Below are positions 25,041 to 35,215 of a DNA stretch of 60,000 nt, piece by piece. Below the pieces are notes generated by a model, which made no database searches, was not told where the DNA came from, and worked only from the letters and a program-made list of their open reading frames with translations. How positions within the stretch are numbered: position 1 is the first letter of the stretch; every line of letters starts with the position of its first letter. The position numbers and the translations under genes are program-made. This DNA comes from Mesostigma viride. Lineage: Eukaryota; Streptophyta; Mesostigmatophyceae; Mesostigmatales; Mesostigmataceae. Location of the stretch: positions 399,001 through 459,000 of the forward strand of contig RPFO01000497.1 of assembly GCA_009746045.1 (NCBI GenBank). The letters run 5' to 3'.

Positions 25041-25635
25041 AACTACCACGTTTGCCGATGTCACCGGCAAGCAGCTGACCACCATCGTTCAGCAGGCGGC
25101 CAAGTCTGCAGCTACCGCTGCGGTCACCCAGAATGCAGTGCAGCAACGCCAACGCAATATGGTAATCAAAGGATTCCCGAAAGGCACGGCACAGGAGACA
25201 TCACACTCACTTGCCGAGGAGCTGCGCGGCCCAGCGTTTCTGGGGAAGCTGCAGCTCCAGAACCGTGTTGCCATTGAACGTGCCATTCGGCTGCCAGGCC
25301 ATCTGGGCCTGGTCGTCGTCACCATGGCCTCCATGCACGACAAACGCCTCGTGCTGGGAGCACGTCGTCTGCTCCAGCCTACCGACTTCAGCCTCGACGA
25401 GGACTACACACCGGCTCAACTGAAGGCGAGGAGCGCGGTGTGGAACAGCACCATCGTCCAGGAGGCCAAGACGCAAGAGACCAAGGGTAAGCGCATTAAG
25501 TTGCGTCTGCTTCAGGATGGCTCCTTCGCAGCATTCCTTGGTGGGCAGAGGATAGGTGTTCCGATTAACACCCCCGGAGCGGAGTCTCGTCAGGTGTCTA
25601 GCCAGAAGGGTGCTGCCTCTGTTGGTAGACAGTAG
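25041..25635 (+). pseudogene. LINE-1 ORF1 protein, 5'-truncated
   Basis: The frame is open from the element's first base (TTFADVTGKQLTT) to TAG at 25633-25635, 197 residues with no start codon of its own. An Ala/Gln helix leads into NMVIKGFPKGTAQE, a two-strand RRM-like segment, and DEDYTPAQLKARSAVW, the C-terminal block usual in L1-type ORF1 nucleic-acid chaperones. It is distantly similar to the family A protein, not a copy of it. Its role is to bind element RNA. Confidence 0.75.
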
Positions 25636-25709
25636 GTAGACAACCTTCCTCGTCGGCTCGCGGCTAACAGGCTTCGGGGACAGCCTCTAAACAGTCCCGT
25701 TCCACTACC

Positions 25710-28700
25710 ATGCCTCGACCTAACCGTCGGGTGAAAGCCATGGTGGTGCCGGTATTTCGGGCCACAACCTCATCTGTCAAATGTCAGATTCGTAAAACCC
25801 AACGTTTGCTAGATTACCTACGCCTCGGCGTTGTGCAATCAGCCCCAACCCCGAATACCCCGAGCAAGCGGCAGGCTCGCATCCTACGCTTGCAGGACAA
25901 AATAAATGCGATGAAAAGCACTATTTCTACCGCTTCCCTTCCCCCCTCCGTTTCACCCCCACCTCCACCCCCCGCCGCATCCACCCCCATCACCCATCGT
26001 CGTCCTCCCCTGGTGGGCCAGCAGGCATCCTTGGCCCTTGCCACTTTTAACACCCGCACATTGCTAGATGACGACCATAGCTGCCGGGTAGAGGAGCTAG
26101 TCGCATTTTGCATTGAGCATCGTGTGTCTATATTAGGCGTCCAGGAACACCGCCGCACGGTGCCACTTGGCATGGTGAGCACTGATCGCTTGGCGGGTGG
26201 CTGGCGGTTTTTCTTCGCTGGCAGCGGTACGTCTGGCCAAGGTGGTGTTGGTCTTTTGTGTTCGCCGCTGGCAGTTGCTAGCCTCAGCACGCTTAAGTTT
26301 CTAACGCCACGCCTTATGGTAGCACACTTCACCTCCGTCGAGGGGCGGTCTAAACACCACCTCACGGTGGGGGTGGGCTACGCACCCCATAGTGGTCTAC
26401 CTGCGTTGGAACGCCAGAAGTTCTTCGAGGACTTGCATAGCCTTGAGGGGGCCACCCCGGCCCGCCACTTTTTGGTTATGCTGCTAGACGCCAATGCCAC
26501 GCTCCCCGTGGGTACTGCTGGCAGTCGCTTTGCGCCTGCTGACACTGCTGCTAATGACAACACTCCCCTGTTTTCTGCCTTTTTGCGGGATAGCGGGATG
26601 GTTGCTGTCAACTGCCACTTCCAACGTCCCTCCCAGGACTTGGTCACTTTTCGTGGCCCTAACGGCCGTCAGGCCTGTCTGGACTACGTGGTGGTACGGC
26701 AGCCCAGGTGTACCTCGGTTCTGGACACCCGAGTGTTTGACACGCCCACGGTGTGCTCTGACCACCGGTTGGTGCGCGCGACCCTTCGGCTCCGGTTCCA
26801 CGTCCCCGCGCGCCGCGCCCCAGTGGTCCGCCCTGACTGGTCTGCTCTACGTCCGGTCAAGGGAGATCCTGAGGACTGGACGGACGCCGAGCACGAGCGG
26901 AACTGGTGCCGACGGAAGTACCTGTCGGCACTGGACGCCCGGGCGGACGTCGACGAGCTGGACAAGGTGCCCCCAACGCAGCCATTTTTGCGGGCTTTGC
27001 GGCCCGTGCCCCGTTGCTGGCGGCCCGGCACCTGCCGGTCATGCCCCGCCGCCGCCCCGGCCCGCTCTACCGCCAGGACCCCAAGGTCTTGGCCGCCCGG
27101 CACCGCCTCAAGCGTAACCGGGACCCGCTGCAGAAACCATTGCTCAAGGCCGCCCTTGTGGAGGCCTACGAGCACGCTCAGGACGCGGAGGCGGCCCAGT
27201 GCATCGCGGATGCCAAGGCCTGCCAGGCTCGCAACCAGGGCAAGGACATGTGGTACCACCTCGACCGGCTCGGCGGCCGGCGGCAGCGCACCCCGGTGGA
27301 GCACACGGGGGACGGCACGGCGCCGGTAAGCCTTGACCGCTGGTTGGCCCACAATGTTTCCTTGACCGGTGGGGCTCGCGCCCCCCCCCGCCGCTTCACC
27401 CCGAGACGGCCGCCCGCCTCGGGGTCGCCGGACCCCCGCCGCCACCAGCGCCCCCCTCCTCGGCCGCGGACTACCAAGTCCCCGCCTTGAAGGAGGGCTG
27501 CCTTGCCACCAACGACGTCGTCCACCCCTTCACTTTGGAGGAATTGGACGGCGCCCTTGCTCGCCTGCGGTACGATGCGGCGGTCGGTGCCGACCACCTT
27601 TCTGCTGAGCTGCTGAAGACCCCTGATCTGGCGGTTAGGGATCTTCTGCTGGCGTTCTGCAACCGTGTCCTGCTCTCTGACGAGCCTCCGCCTGCTGAGT
27701 GGCAGACGGCCATCCGCGTCATGCTGTACAAGAAGGGCTCTGCTGCTGACCCCGGTAACTACCGGGGTGTCTGCCTCCAGAGCGCCGCGCTGAAGGTCTT
27801 CATGCGCATGATGCTGCACAGGCTCCGCGCCGCGCTGGACCCACACCTGGGTGAGTCTCAGATGGGTTTCCGTAGTGGTCGTAACACTGTCATGGCTGTG
27901 TTTGTCGCGCGCCGGTTGATGGAGGAGGTGCGTCGCCTTCCCCCTGACAGTTTGCCGCTGGTCCTCATTTTTGTTGACTATATCAAGGCCTTTGACACGG
28001 TCCTCTGGGAGGCTCTTTGGGCCATCCTAGCTCTGGACCGCGTGCCACCAGCGTTTATTGCTGCCATTCGCCGACTGTATGAGGGCTCACAGGCAGTAGT
28101 GCGGACTGCGGAAGGCACCACCCCACCATTCCCCCTTCACCACGGGGTGTGGCAAGGTTGTGTCCTGTCTCCATACCTGTTCATTATTGTCGTGGACCAC
28201 GTCATGCGCCAGGCACGTGCGCGCTTTACTGCTCTTAAGGGGTTCGAGCCAGGCTTGGACATCCTTAACGAGCGTGGGCACGGCGGGGTTAGCACGGGTT
28301 ACCGCCTGGCTGACCTGATTTATGCGGACGACACCACCCTCATCGCGCGCCCCGAGCACATTCAGACCTGGCTGGACTGTCTGGGCCTGGAGGCGAGGGC
28401 GGTGGGGTTGGAGATTAGTGTCAAAACTGAGGCGATGGTGATTGGGGCCTCCAGTCGCCCACCGCTGCCGCGCCTGCTAGACGGGACGGAGGTCCCACTC
28501 CGCGACCGCTTCAAGCTGTTGGGGAGTTGGCTTCCGGACACTGCCGACGATGTGGACACCCGCATCGGCCTTTCCTGGGCCAAGCTCCGTTCGCTCAACA
28601 CCTACTGGCGCTCCAAGGGCCTGGACGAGCACCGCAAGCGCATGCTCTTCAAGGTCCTCGTCCTCACGGTGCTCACGTATGGCGCCGAGGCATGGACACT

Positions 28701-29184
28701 CACGGCAACACTGGCAGCCAAGCTAGACGGCACGGTCACCCGGATGCTCCGACAGGTCCTGAATGTCGGGTTTTCTCAGCGTAGGTCCTTAGAGTCTTTG
28801 TATCACGGTATGCCGCGTATTTCGGACGAGATTAGACAGCGTAGGATAGCATTTGTAGGACATCTTGCTCGCACCAGCCAGGTCGACACCGCCCTTGGTC
28901 TGGCCGGTCCCCAGCGGCTCGGCCAACCGGGGCGGCACATTTTGACCTGGCCTGGCCCCAAGAACATTCCTAAAAAGGTAGGGAAACATGCCATGACCTA
29001 TACCCAGATGTTGCTGGACGACCTAGTGGTCCCAGCCCAGTTTGAGTACCGCATCCACTCTCTCTCCCGTCTTTGGACTGCCATGCAAGACAAGACGCGG
29101 TGGAAGAAGATTGTCAAGGCGCACACGCCAGCCCCTGTGGGCAAGCCGCCTCCCCCCAAACGGAGGAGCCGTTTTGATGAGTAG
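25710..29184 (+). pseudogene. LINE-1 ORF2: APE endonuclease and reverse transcriptase (two frameshifts)
   Basis: Starts MPRPNRRVK. Endonuclease blocks: ATFNTRTLL, ILGVQEHRR, VMLLDANATLP and CSDHRLV, which place the Asn, Glu, Asp/Asn and Asp-His of the EEP fold. The frame shifts near 26990 (after a T5 run) and near 27375 (C9 run); each fits loss of one base. Between the shifts lies the linker with CQARNQGKDMWYHLDRLGG. The reverse transcriptase follows: KKGSAADPGNYRGVCL, MGFRSGRNTVMAV, LIFVDYIKAFDTV, GVWQGCVLSPYLF and LIYADDTTLIA (the YADD catalytic box). Then comes FKLLGSWLPD and a C-terminal domain with AEAWTLT, RRIAFVGHLAR and PKRRSRFDE. No RNase H or zinc knuckle was seen. The family is RTE/L1-like in layout; the clade is not resolved. 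Confidence 0.95.
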
Positions 29185-29281
29185 CGTAGATAGGCTTTTC
29201 TAGACTAGATATAGCTTAGAGTTAGGTTAGTACGATTACGCGGCTTCCCCCACACCACCCATCCAACCTGGAATATGTGCT

Positions 29282-29306
29282 ACATGATCTCCCAACGGAG
29301 ACATGT
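29282..29306 (+). promoter_or_regulatory. 3'-terminal stem-loop of LINE-1
   Basis: Arm ACATG, bulged A, TCTCC; loop CAAC; arm GGAGACATGT. Ten paired positions, directly before the AT-rich tail. Preceded by GTGCTAC as in family A and the other LINE copies. Confidence 0.75.
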
Positions 29307-29330
29307 TATAATTTAATTTAATTTAATTTA

Positions 29331-29340
29331 ATGCCTGTGA
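29331..29340. repeat. Right TSD of LINE-1
   Basis: ATGCCTGTGA, the partner of 25031-25040. Family A sequence resumes immediately to the right. Confidence 0.95.
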
Positions 29341-29577
29341 GGGAGGAAGATCATCATGGCTATACAAGAGCTAGGACATGGCTTCTCGACAGAGAGCATC
29401 TCTCTGCATGGCATAGCATGGCTAAATTCTTAATGCAACATCCATGGGGGTCCCATTATAGACAAAGCATGGCTAAATGTTGAAGGCATCATCCATGGGG
29501 GCCATTATGGGCGCACATGCGCGTGGGCCACATGCTAGGCTAAGCCTTACTAATCTACACTACTGGTATATATATTC

Positions 29578-30936
29578 CTAGTCTGAGGTGGCAGGAGGGG
29601 GCTGCCAGGGCTTGTGGTCAACGTGGATGACCGCCCCCCTCCAGTATACCGGCTTCCCCCTTGCGCTCTGCCGGAGCTGAAGGTAGGTCGGCCATAGCTC
29701 GCGTCGCCGTTGTTGCTGGGCCAGGGTCAAGTCGTCGTCCAGCGTGAAGCGAGTCTCCGAGAGCTTCTTGCGGCATTTAAGGAACGCCAGCTTGTCCGCC
29801 ATGTACTTAAAGGTGAGGAGCACGGGTGCCGGGCCAGCCTTCCCCCGCGCGCGGGGGAGGCGGACAGCCGACATGTCCAGCTCACCAGTGAGTAACATGG
29901 GGGCAAGAATGGCGCGCTTAAATGCCTCAAGAAGGCTCGTGGAGGTCTCACCTGCCTGCTGGTCGAAGTGCTTGACGATGACATTGTGGCTGCGCCGCGC
30001 GATGTCGGCTTCCTCGCGAAGGTCGAGGGCTTGTTGCTTGAGTTGTGCCGAGATGGTGGAGGTGGTGGAGGTGGTGTGCTGCTTAAGCAAGTCCGCCCAG
30101 GTGGAGGGAGCATCGCCGGCCGGGCCAGCAGGCGCCGGCTGGGCGGCGAGGTCCTTCACCGCCTGGGCGGTGAGGCCGGCGGTGTCATGCAAGCTCTCAA
30201 GGGCGTTGGCGGTGGCTTGAAGGCGGTGGTCGAGGTCGAGGAGCTGGGCTTTGATGTCGGCAGTGGAGGCGGAAATGGCAGTGGAGGTGGAGGCGGCGGC
30301 GGTGGAAATGTGAGGAAGTTCAGCAGTCAGCGTGCCGCCGATTGCTGAAATGTCGGCAGCAAGGGGGGTCACGTGCTGCTGAAAGGCTTCCGTGAGGATG
30401 GAACGGAATGCGGGGGCGGAGATGGATGGAGCCCAGATCTCGCCGTCAGACTTCTGGAGAAGAGAGTTGAGGACGGCGTGTTGGAGTTGGGGGCGGGGAC
30501 ACCCGAACATCTGGCTGATGTTGTGCCAGCGTCGGCCGTCGTCGACGAGGAGGCGTCCAGTGGCGTGGAGATGGAGGCACAGGTCGTAAAGCGAGGCGTA
30601 GTCCCCGAAGAAGATGTGATGCATAGCCTCACTCGGGGAAATGGTGGTCCAGTCGTAATCATCGACCTGGAAAGGTTGGGGCCGAAAGCGCGGTTCCGAG
30701 AAGCGTGTTTCCGCCCAGCGTGGCCCTCCAGTTTTGTCGGCGGGGCGGGCGCGTTTAGGGTCAGGCGATGCCGATGGCGAGGCATTGAGGCCGGGAGGTT
30801 GCTGGGCGACCACCAGTGCACGACTAGTGTCACCGCTGCCTGCCGGATCTGGCGAAGCGGCAGCCTCAGCTGCCGCATTGTTGAAGGCGAGCGCATCCGC
30901 CAAACTGCGTTGCGTCGACGGGCGTTTGCTCGTCAT
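29578..30936 (-). CDS. Family A ORF1 protein (452 aa, intact)
   Basis: A single uninterrupted ORF starting MTSKRPSTQRSLADA. Residues 1-90 are Ala/Pro-rich and probably disordered. Residues about 95-180 form a compact predicted globular region (DYDWTTISPSEAMHH, YDLCLHLHATGRLL, NSLLQKSDGEIW). Residues about 200-310 are Ala/Leu/Thr-rich with heptad-like spacing, a likely coiled coil. From about 315 an RRM-like unit (NVIVKHFD, VLLTFKYMADKLAF) leads to DDDLTLAQQQRRRELWP and KPVYWRGAVIHVDHKPW, the ORF1 C-terminal block. This matches the coiled-coil, RRM and C-terminal order of L1 ORF1 proteins. The N-terminal globular region is not one I recognise. The expected role is RNA binding for the element's own transcript. 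No frameshift or stop. Confidence 0.85.
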   Translation of the reverse strand: MTSKRPSTQRSLADALAFNNAAAEAAASPDPAGSGDTSRALVVAQQPPGLNASPSASPDPKRARPADKTGGPRWAETRFSEPRFRPQPFQVDDYDWTTISPSEAMHHIFFGDYASLYDLCLHLHATGRLLVDDGRRWHNISQMFGCPRPQLQHAVLNSLLQKSDGEIWAPSISAPAFRSILTEAFQQHVTPLAADISAIGGTLTAELPHISTAAASTSTAISASTADIKAQLLDLDHRLQATANALESLHDTAGLTAQAVKDLAAQPAPAGPAGDAPSTWADLLKQHTTSTTSTISAQLKQQALDLREEADIARRSHNVIVKHFDQQAGETSTSLLEAFKRAILAPMLLTGELDMSAVRLPRARGKAGPAPVLLTFKYMADKLAFLKCRKKLSETRFTLDDDLTLAQQQRRRELWPTYLQLRQSARGKPVYWRGAVIHVDHKPWQPPPATSD

Positions 30937-31104
30937 ATATTGCGTCGTAGATTCGGAAAATTATATCAGCATGTGCGTCTTAGAAAGACGAAGCGATAGT
31001 GATATTCACGACTAAATTCGGTGCTCAAACGTGAAAGTTATGAGCTCCGACAGCCATGGCTACCTCGTGGCTCGTGGCTCGTGGCTCGTGGCTCGATGGA
31101 TGCA

Positions 31105-31113
31105 TGGGCCCAT
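31105..31113. repeat. Right TSD of family A copy 1
   Basis: TGGGCCCAT, the partner of 24826-24834. Confidence 0.85.
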
Positions 31114-31428
31114 GGCCCCGAACTCCTCAAGGAGAAAGGGGATGACCCGGTGGGGCCCCACATTTCCGTAGGAGGCAAACTTGTCGCGCTCAGCCACAGC
31201 GGCTGCAGCGCCGGCATCCACAGCCGCCGGCCCGGAGGATGTGACGACCGGAGAGCGGCCGGCCGAGCCATGCACGGACACATCGATGAGCAGGTGGCAA
31301 CCCTGCCCATCGTAGTCAAGCACGGTAATGTCGGGGCGGTGGTTGGGTGAGTGGAGGGCGGCCCCATCCGCGTCCTCCCACTTGACGGTGGAGTGGGGAA
31401 AGACCGACCGAACCATGGCACGTACCCA
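31114..31428 (-). pseudogene. REL-endonuclease piece of host element D (proximal part)
   Basis: Minus-strand frame with HRPDITVLDYDGQG, CHLLIDVSVH and AAAVAERDKFASY, the PD...D...K pattern of restriction-endonuclease-like domains in R2-like or Dualen-like LINEs. It ends LLEEFGAMGP exactly at the family A insertion and resumes at 24834. Upstream it is interrupted by the family B fragment at 31430-31800. Only this C-terminal part of the host element is present; no reverse transcriptase was found nearby. Confidence 0.7.
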
Positions 31429-31429
31429 C

Positions 31430-31800
31430 AGAATATTTGCTTAGCCATGCCACCATACCTAGTCATGTGCACCGCTAACGCACGGTACACAACCAGCCAT
31501 AGCCTTAGCTTATCCCTTGCCGGTACAGCAATGCTACCTGAGTCCTGGCTATGATCAGCTTACTTGCCCACCCTCGTGTTATGATGTGCTCACATGCGGG
31601 TCTTATTGCACCCACAGAACTTGCCGGATCGTCCGATCATGTCCGATTCCTGCTGTGTCATGCCTCTGGCTTCTGGTCTGGAATGAAGGAGAAAGGGGGT
31701 CTCTGCCCTTTCTTCCCGTGTTGTGCACATATATACAGCAAAGCACTCTTGTGCTCCGTTACTCCCTAACGGGAGCACGAGTTTAATTAATTAATTAATT
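31430..31800 (+). mobile_element. Family B 3' fragment, copy 1
   Basis: Shares with 34805-35215 and 53578-54008 the series CATACCTAGTCAnGTGCACC, GCTAACnCACnGTACACAACC, GGGTCTTATTGCACCCACAG and GGGGTCTCTGCC. It ends in GTGCTCCGTTA, ACTCCC-type loop, TAACGGGAGCAC and a (TTAA)n tail. Flanks ATGGCACGTACCCAC (31415) and ATGGCACACACCACC (31810) may be a decayed TSD. It lies inside host element D. Confidence 0.7.
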
Positions 31801-32040
31801 ATCTCAGTAATGGCACACACCACCCGGAGGAGTGCGGTATGGAGATAGAGGAACCAGTTCGGGCACGGCGGGCCCATCGATCCACAACGACGTGCACACC
31901 CTGCGCCACGCCATCCTGTGCAGCCACTTCCAGCTCACTGAAGATGCTGTCCAAAAGCCTGCAAAAAGTCCTAAATTTAGGACGCTGGGGAATGCGTATT
32001 TAATCATGTAAACAGTAATATTTGACCCCGGCATTTGTGC
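31801..32040 (-). pseudogene. Probable upstream remnant of host element D
   Basis: A short minus-strand open segment (GPAVPELVPLSPYRTPPGG) just beyond the family B fragment, where the REL domain's N-terminal side would be expected. Homology is weak and frame continuity across the insertion could not be shown. Confidence 0.35.
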
Positions 32041-32183
32041 CACTGAGAAATAATATAGTTTTTAAATTTCTATCAAAGACCTAGGTTCAAATAACGACGT
32101 TTAGTACCAAAACTGGCCCTGCCCCATGGCAGACCTCGAACGAAAAAAATGGCCCAAAATTGAAACTAGGACTTTTTAGGACC
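31960..32183. repeat. Short element bounded by AAAAAGTCCT / AGGACTTTTT
   Basis: Left border AAAAAGTCCTAAATTTAGGAC contains the perfect 16-bp palindrome GTCCTAAATTTAGGAC (31968-31983). The right border is TAGGACTTTTTAGGACC (32167). Both motifs recur fused at 33674-33709, directly left of family B copy 2. Possibly a MITE; no TSD was seen. Confidence 0.4.
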
Positions 32184-33693
32184 ACCATGTATATCACCCA
32201 TCACCACGCCACCCACACAGTCCCATGAACTTCTTACCAATCCTCAGGGCCCCACGGGACCCTACGCGGCCTTGGGGAGGTGGGGCAGCGTATAACAAGG
32301 CCGTACCGTGCTGTGGCTGCACGTATATATACGCGTGCCTAACGGTGTCACAGATGGGGCAGATCATGCAATATAAGGTTGTATGGTTGCTGAGGTTGCC
32401 TGGCTTGAACATGACCCACCCCTTACGGCAAACTCCCTCTAAGCATATACCATAGCTTGTTTAATGTCACGGGCATGCTGGCCACCACCCAGGAAGGAGA
32501 GGACACCACATTTGTATGGCAACTTACACAGGTAGCAGCCAGATGAAGTTGTTAAAGGGCACTATCCAACATGCCACACTTTGCATGCATTCTAGGGGGG
32601 GGGGAGAGCTGTAAAAGCATCACATATAAGCAGCACAAGAACAGCTAGAACAACTGCAAGCAATGGGCCCATGGCTGATAATGAACGCAACCGTAACATA
32701 GCTGGGAAGCATGCGTAACTTAGCAGCAGCGAACAAGGAAGATTGCGACGATAGAAGGTACATGCCGTAAACCAACTACGTAAGCCATGTACATGCACAG
32801 AAACTGTCCTGCCTTTCAGGCATAGCCGGCTGGCACTTACTGCTACGACTACGCTACCCCTTACACCTAACCACAGAGAGAACCCGGCACACACCTGCTT
32901 GTTACGTCGCCACGTCCAGGTGGATGCATTAAGAATCGCGGATATCCGCAGCCAGCCAGCTTACCGGCACAAGAACGCAGCCAAACTTACAAAATGGTTC
33001 GAAAGTAACGTAAGACACGCCGGAGCATTGTTCTAGGCCCAAGAGATATCGAAAGACAAGTCCTGTCACGTGCGCTCGCTACCCAGCCTTGACGTTCTGT
33101 AAAATGGTCGACAGTAAACTTCGGGCAAGAACACCCAGGCCCGGGCGCTCCCTTGTCAGATATACCGTTTCCAAACTCTATACTACGATTAAAATCAAGC
33201 GCAAAAACTGCCTGGCCTGGTGCGGGCAACGTTTCCTCACGCACTGACATGTTTGTGCTCAAAATCGACCGTCCGGGCGCAGGCGATCTGTGACCTACTC
33301 ATGTTGAGCAGCCGTGCTACACATGCAAACGCAAATAATTTCGTAACCAAATTCAGACCCTTTAAGCATAAAGTACCAAGCTTTCGTTCTTGCTACTGGG
33401 CGCCCGAAACGATAAGCTCACGTGAAAATGCCGCCCATATTTGTCAGGTCGCCATATCCGCCGCACATCATTCCCGCACCCACTTTTTTGGCCCAAAATC
33501 TCTGTATTTTTGGTCGAGGTACGTACATTCCCGCGCATCTACCCGGTACCCGGTACGGAATCCGGGTACGATGTACCGGTATCACGGGTAGAGTACATCT
33601 TGGAGGTCACGGTCCACTGGGGGTATGGACCATATAGTGACCCCCCCTGCCCGGTACCTCGGTTATAGTGACCTTAGGACTTTTTAGGACCAA
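32184..33693. other. Unassigned intergenic sequence
   Basis: No convincing gene or element core. It has a G-run at 32595-32605 and a CGGTACC-rich stretch at 33540-33660. Open frames here are short and without recognisable motifs. Confidence 0.35.
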
Positions 33694-33709
33694 GTCCTAA
33701 ATTTAGGAC

Positions 33710-35215
33710 GGCCGGCTGATTAACAATGCATCATCGCTCAGCTCCGCACCCCAGCCCGGCCTGCGCAGCCGGCATCCACATCGACTCCCTCCCGAGGTCT
33801 GCAAGGATGACATCCGAGCAGCGCTGGAGGAGCACGTGACCTGGCCGTTGGCCGAGAAGCTGTCCTCGCTGAACACAACGCTCAACACAGTGGAGGCCCA
33901 GGTCTCCAATGTACGTGGTTCAACCAAGGTCGTCCACAAGCCCCAACCTCAGTTCACGGCGCTGCACGCCACAGCCGGCGCAGGCATCCGACACGCATGC
34001 TGCACTTGTCTCTCGCCTCAACCAGGTGGAGGGCAAGAGCGGCGTGCTCATGAAGAAGCTTGAAGCCATCACCGCTCACACCGAGGCCGCCCTGGCCACA
34101 CAGGTCCCAAAGATAGCGGAGCAGGCGGCCACCATTGCATCCCAGCCTCCCCGGAAGGATGCTGGTGACCTTCCGCCGGCCGCCGCTCTCCTCTGCATGC
34201 GGACCTGCTGCGGACAGCGACCGCGCCTCAACCACTGACGCCATCGCTACGAAACTCCAGGTCAGCTTGGAGACCTTCGCCAGGCACAACAACGGGAGGC
34301 CACTGACCGCGCTCGTCGCGACTGCCGGGTGGTGCTGCGTCGCTTCCCCCAGAAGCCAGGTGAGACGGCAACCACCCTTGTCGAGGAACATACAGCTCGA
34401 TCCTTAAACCGTTGAAACCTCATGGGCCTGGTCGCCTGTGAGGTATGTGGGTGCCACCGCCTTCCCCACTCACGGGACAAGGCTGCTCCCCCACCAGTAC
34501 CCTGCTCACCTTCCCCTCCCCCGAGGACAAGCAGCGGTTCCTTTCTCGACGCAAGAGGTTGTACAACCTCACCTGGACGCTGGACGACGACCTGACCCCC
34601 GCTCAGTAGCAGCGGCGACGCGAACTGTGGCCGGAATACCTCCGCCACAAGCAGGACCCCCAGAAGCCCAAGGTGTACTGGAGGGGCGTGGACCTGATGA
34701 TCAACCACAAGATGTGGTCCAGACGCGGCCCCCTGCGGGCTAGAATAGCTTGTATAATAGCCCTAGCTCGTATCCATATTGGTAGTCACTGCCGCCATAT
34801 GGCAGCAATGCTTAGAATGTTTGCTGGCCACCCTGTGCCACCATATACCTAGTCACGTGCACCGCTAACACACAGTACACAACCAGCCCTAGCCTAGCTT
34901 AGCCCTTGTACAGCCATGCCACGTCCTGACTATCATGATTGACAGACCACTTGCCCACGCTTCTTGCTATGATATCAGTGCTCATGTCATGGGTCTTATT
35001 GCACCCACAGAGGCTTGCGCCGGAATCATCGTCATCTACCGTGTCCGATTGCAGCTGTGGCATGCCTCTAGCTGGCATGAAGGAGAAAGGGGGGTCTCTG
35101 CCATTTCTTCCTGTTGTACATGTGCACCTACAGGGACAGTAAAAGCACTTCGGTGCTCCGTCGGACTCCCCAACGGCCGGGAGCTCACACAAGTTTAATG
35201 AATTAATTATAATTA
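33710..35215 (+). mobile_element. Family B: ORF1-only LINE-like element, copy 2 (decayed)
   Basis: Frame-broken ORF1. Coiled-coil segments are visible (LSSLNTTLNTVEAQVSNV, then HTEAALATQVPKIAEQAAT), followed by TWTLDDDLTPAQ, a stop, and QRRRELWPEYLRHKQD, which aligns with DDDLTLAQQQRRRELWP of family A. A 3' UTR runs from about 34745 and ends in the GTGCTCCG / GGGAGC hairpin and a TTAATGAATTAATTATAATTAA-like tail. No ORF2 remains or fits. Family B therefore repeats the ORF1-only design of family A with a different sequence. Confidence 0.65.

Larger units (their letters stand above)
25041..29330 (+). mobile_element. LINE-1: APE-type non-LTR retrotransposon, 4,290 bp
   Basis: Inserted in family A copy 1. 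Contents in order: a 5'-truncated ORF1, a 74-nt spacer, ORF2 (endonuclease, reverse transcriptase, C-terminal domain), a 3' UTR of about 97 nt, the terminal stem-loop at 29282-29306, and an (ATTTA)n-like tail. A perfect 10-bp TSD flanks it. It is 5' truncated, as is usual for target-primed insertion. ORF2 is broken by two single-base frame changes, both beside homopolymers, so the copy is either just dead or affected by base-calling error. Confidence 0.95.
24835..31104 (-). mobile_element. Family A: ORF1-only LINE-like element, copy 1 (split by LINE-1)
   Basis: Minus-strand element. The 5' end is at 31104, with a leader of about 168 nt containing tandem GAGCCAC/GAGCCACGAG. A single ORF occupies 30936-29578 and a 3' UTR follows at 29577-29331 plus 25030-24881. 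The terminal stem-loop is at 24880-24856 and the tail is an (AATT)n repeat at 24855-24835. Without LINE-1 and the second TSD copy its length is about 1.97 kb. It carries no ORF2. It matches copy 2 (41471-42332) with about three differences by eye, so both are recent. The family depends on a reverse transcriptase supplied by another element (inference), much as mammalian HAL1 elements do. Confidence 0.85.
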
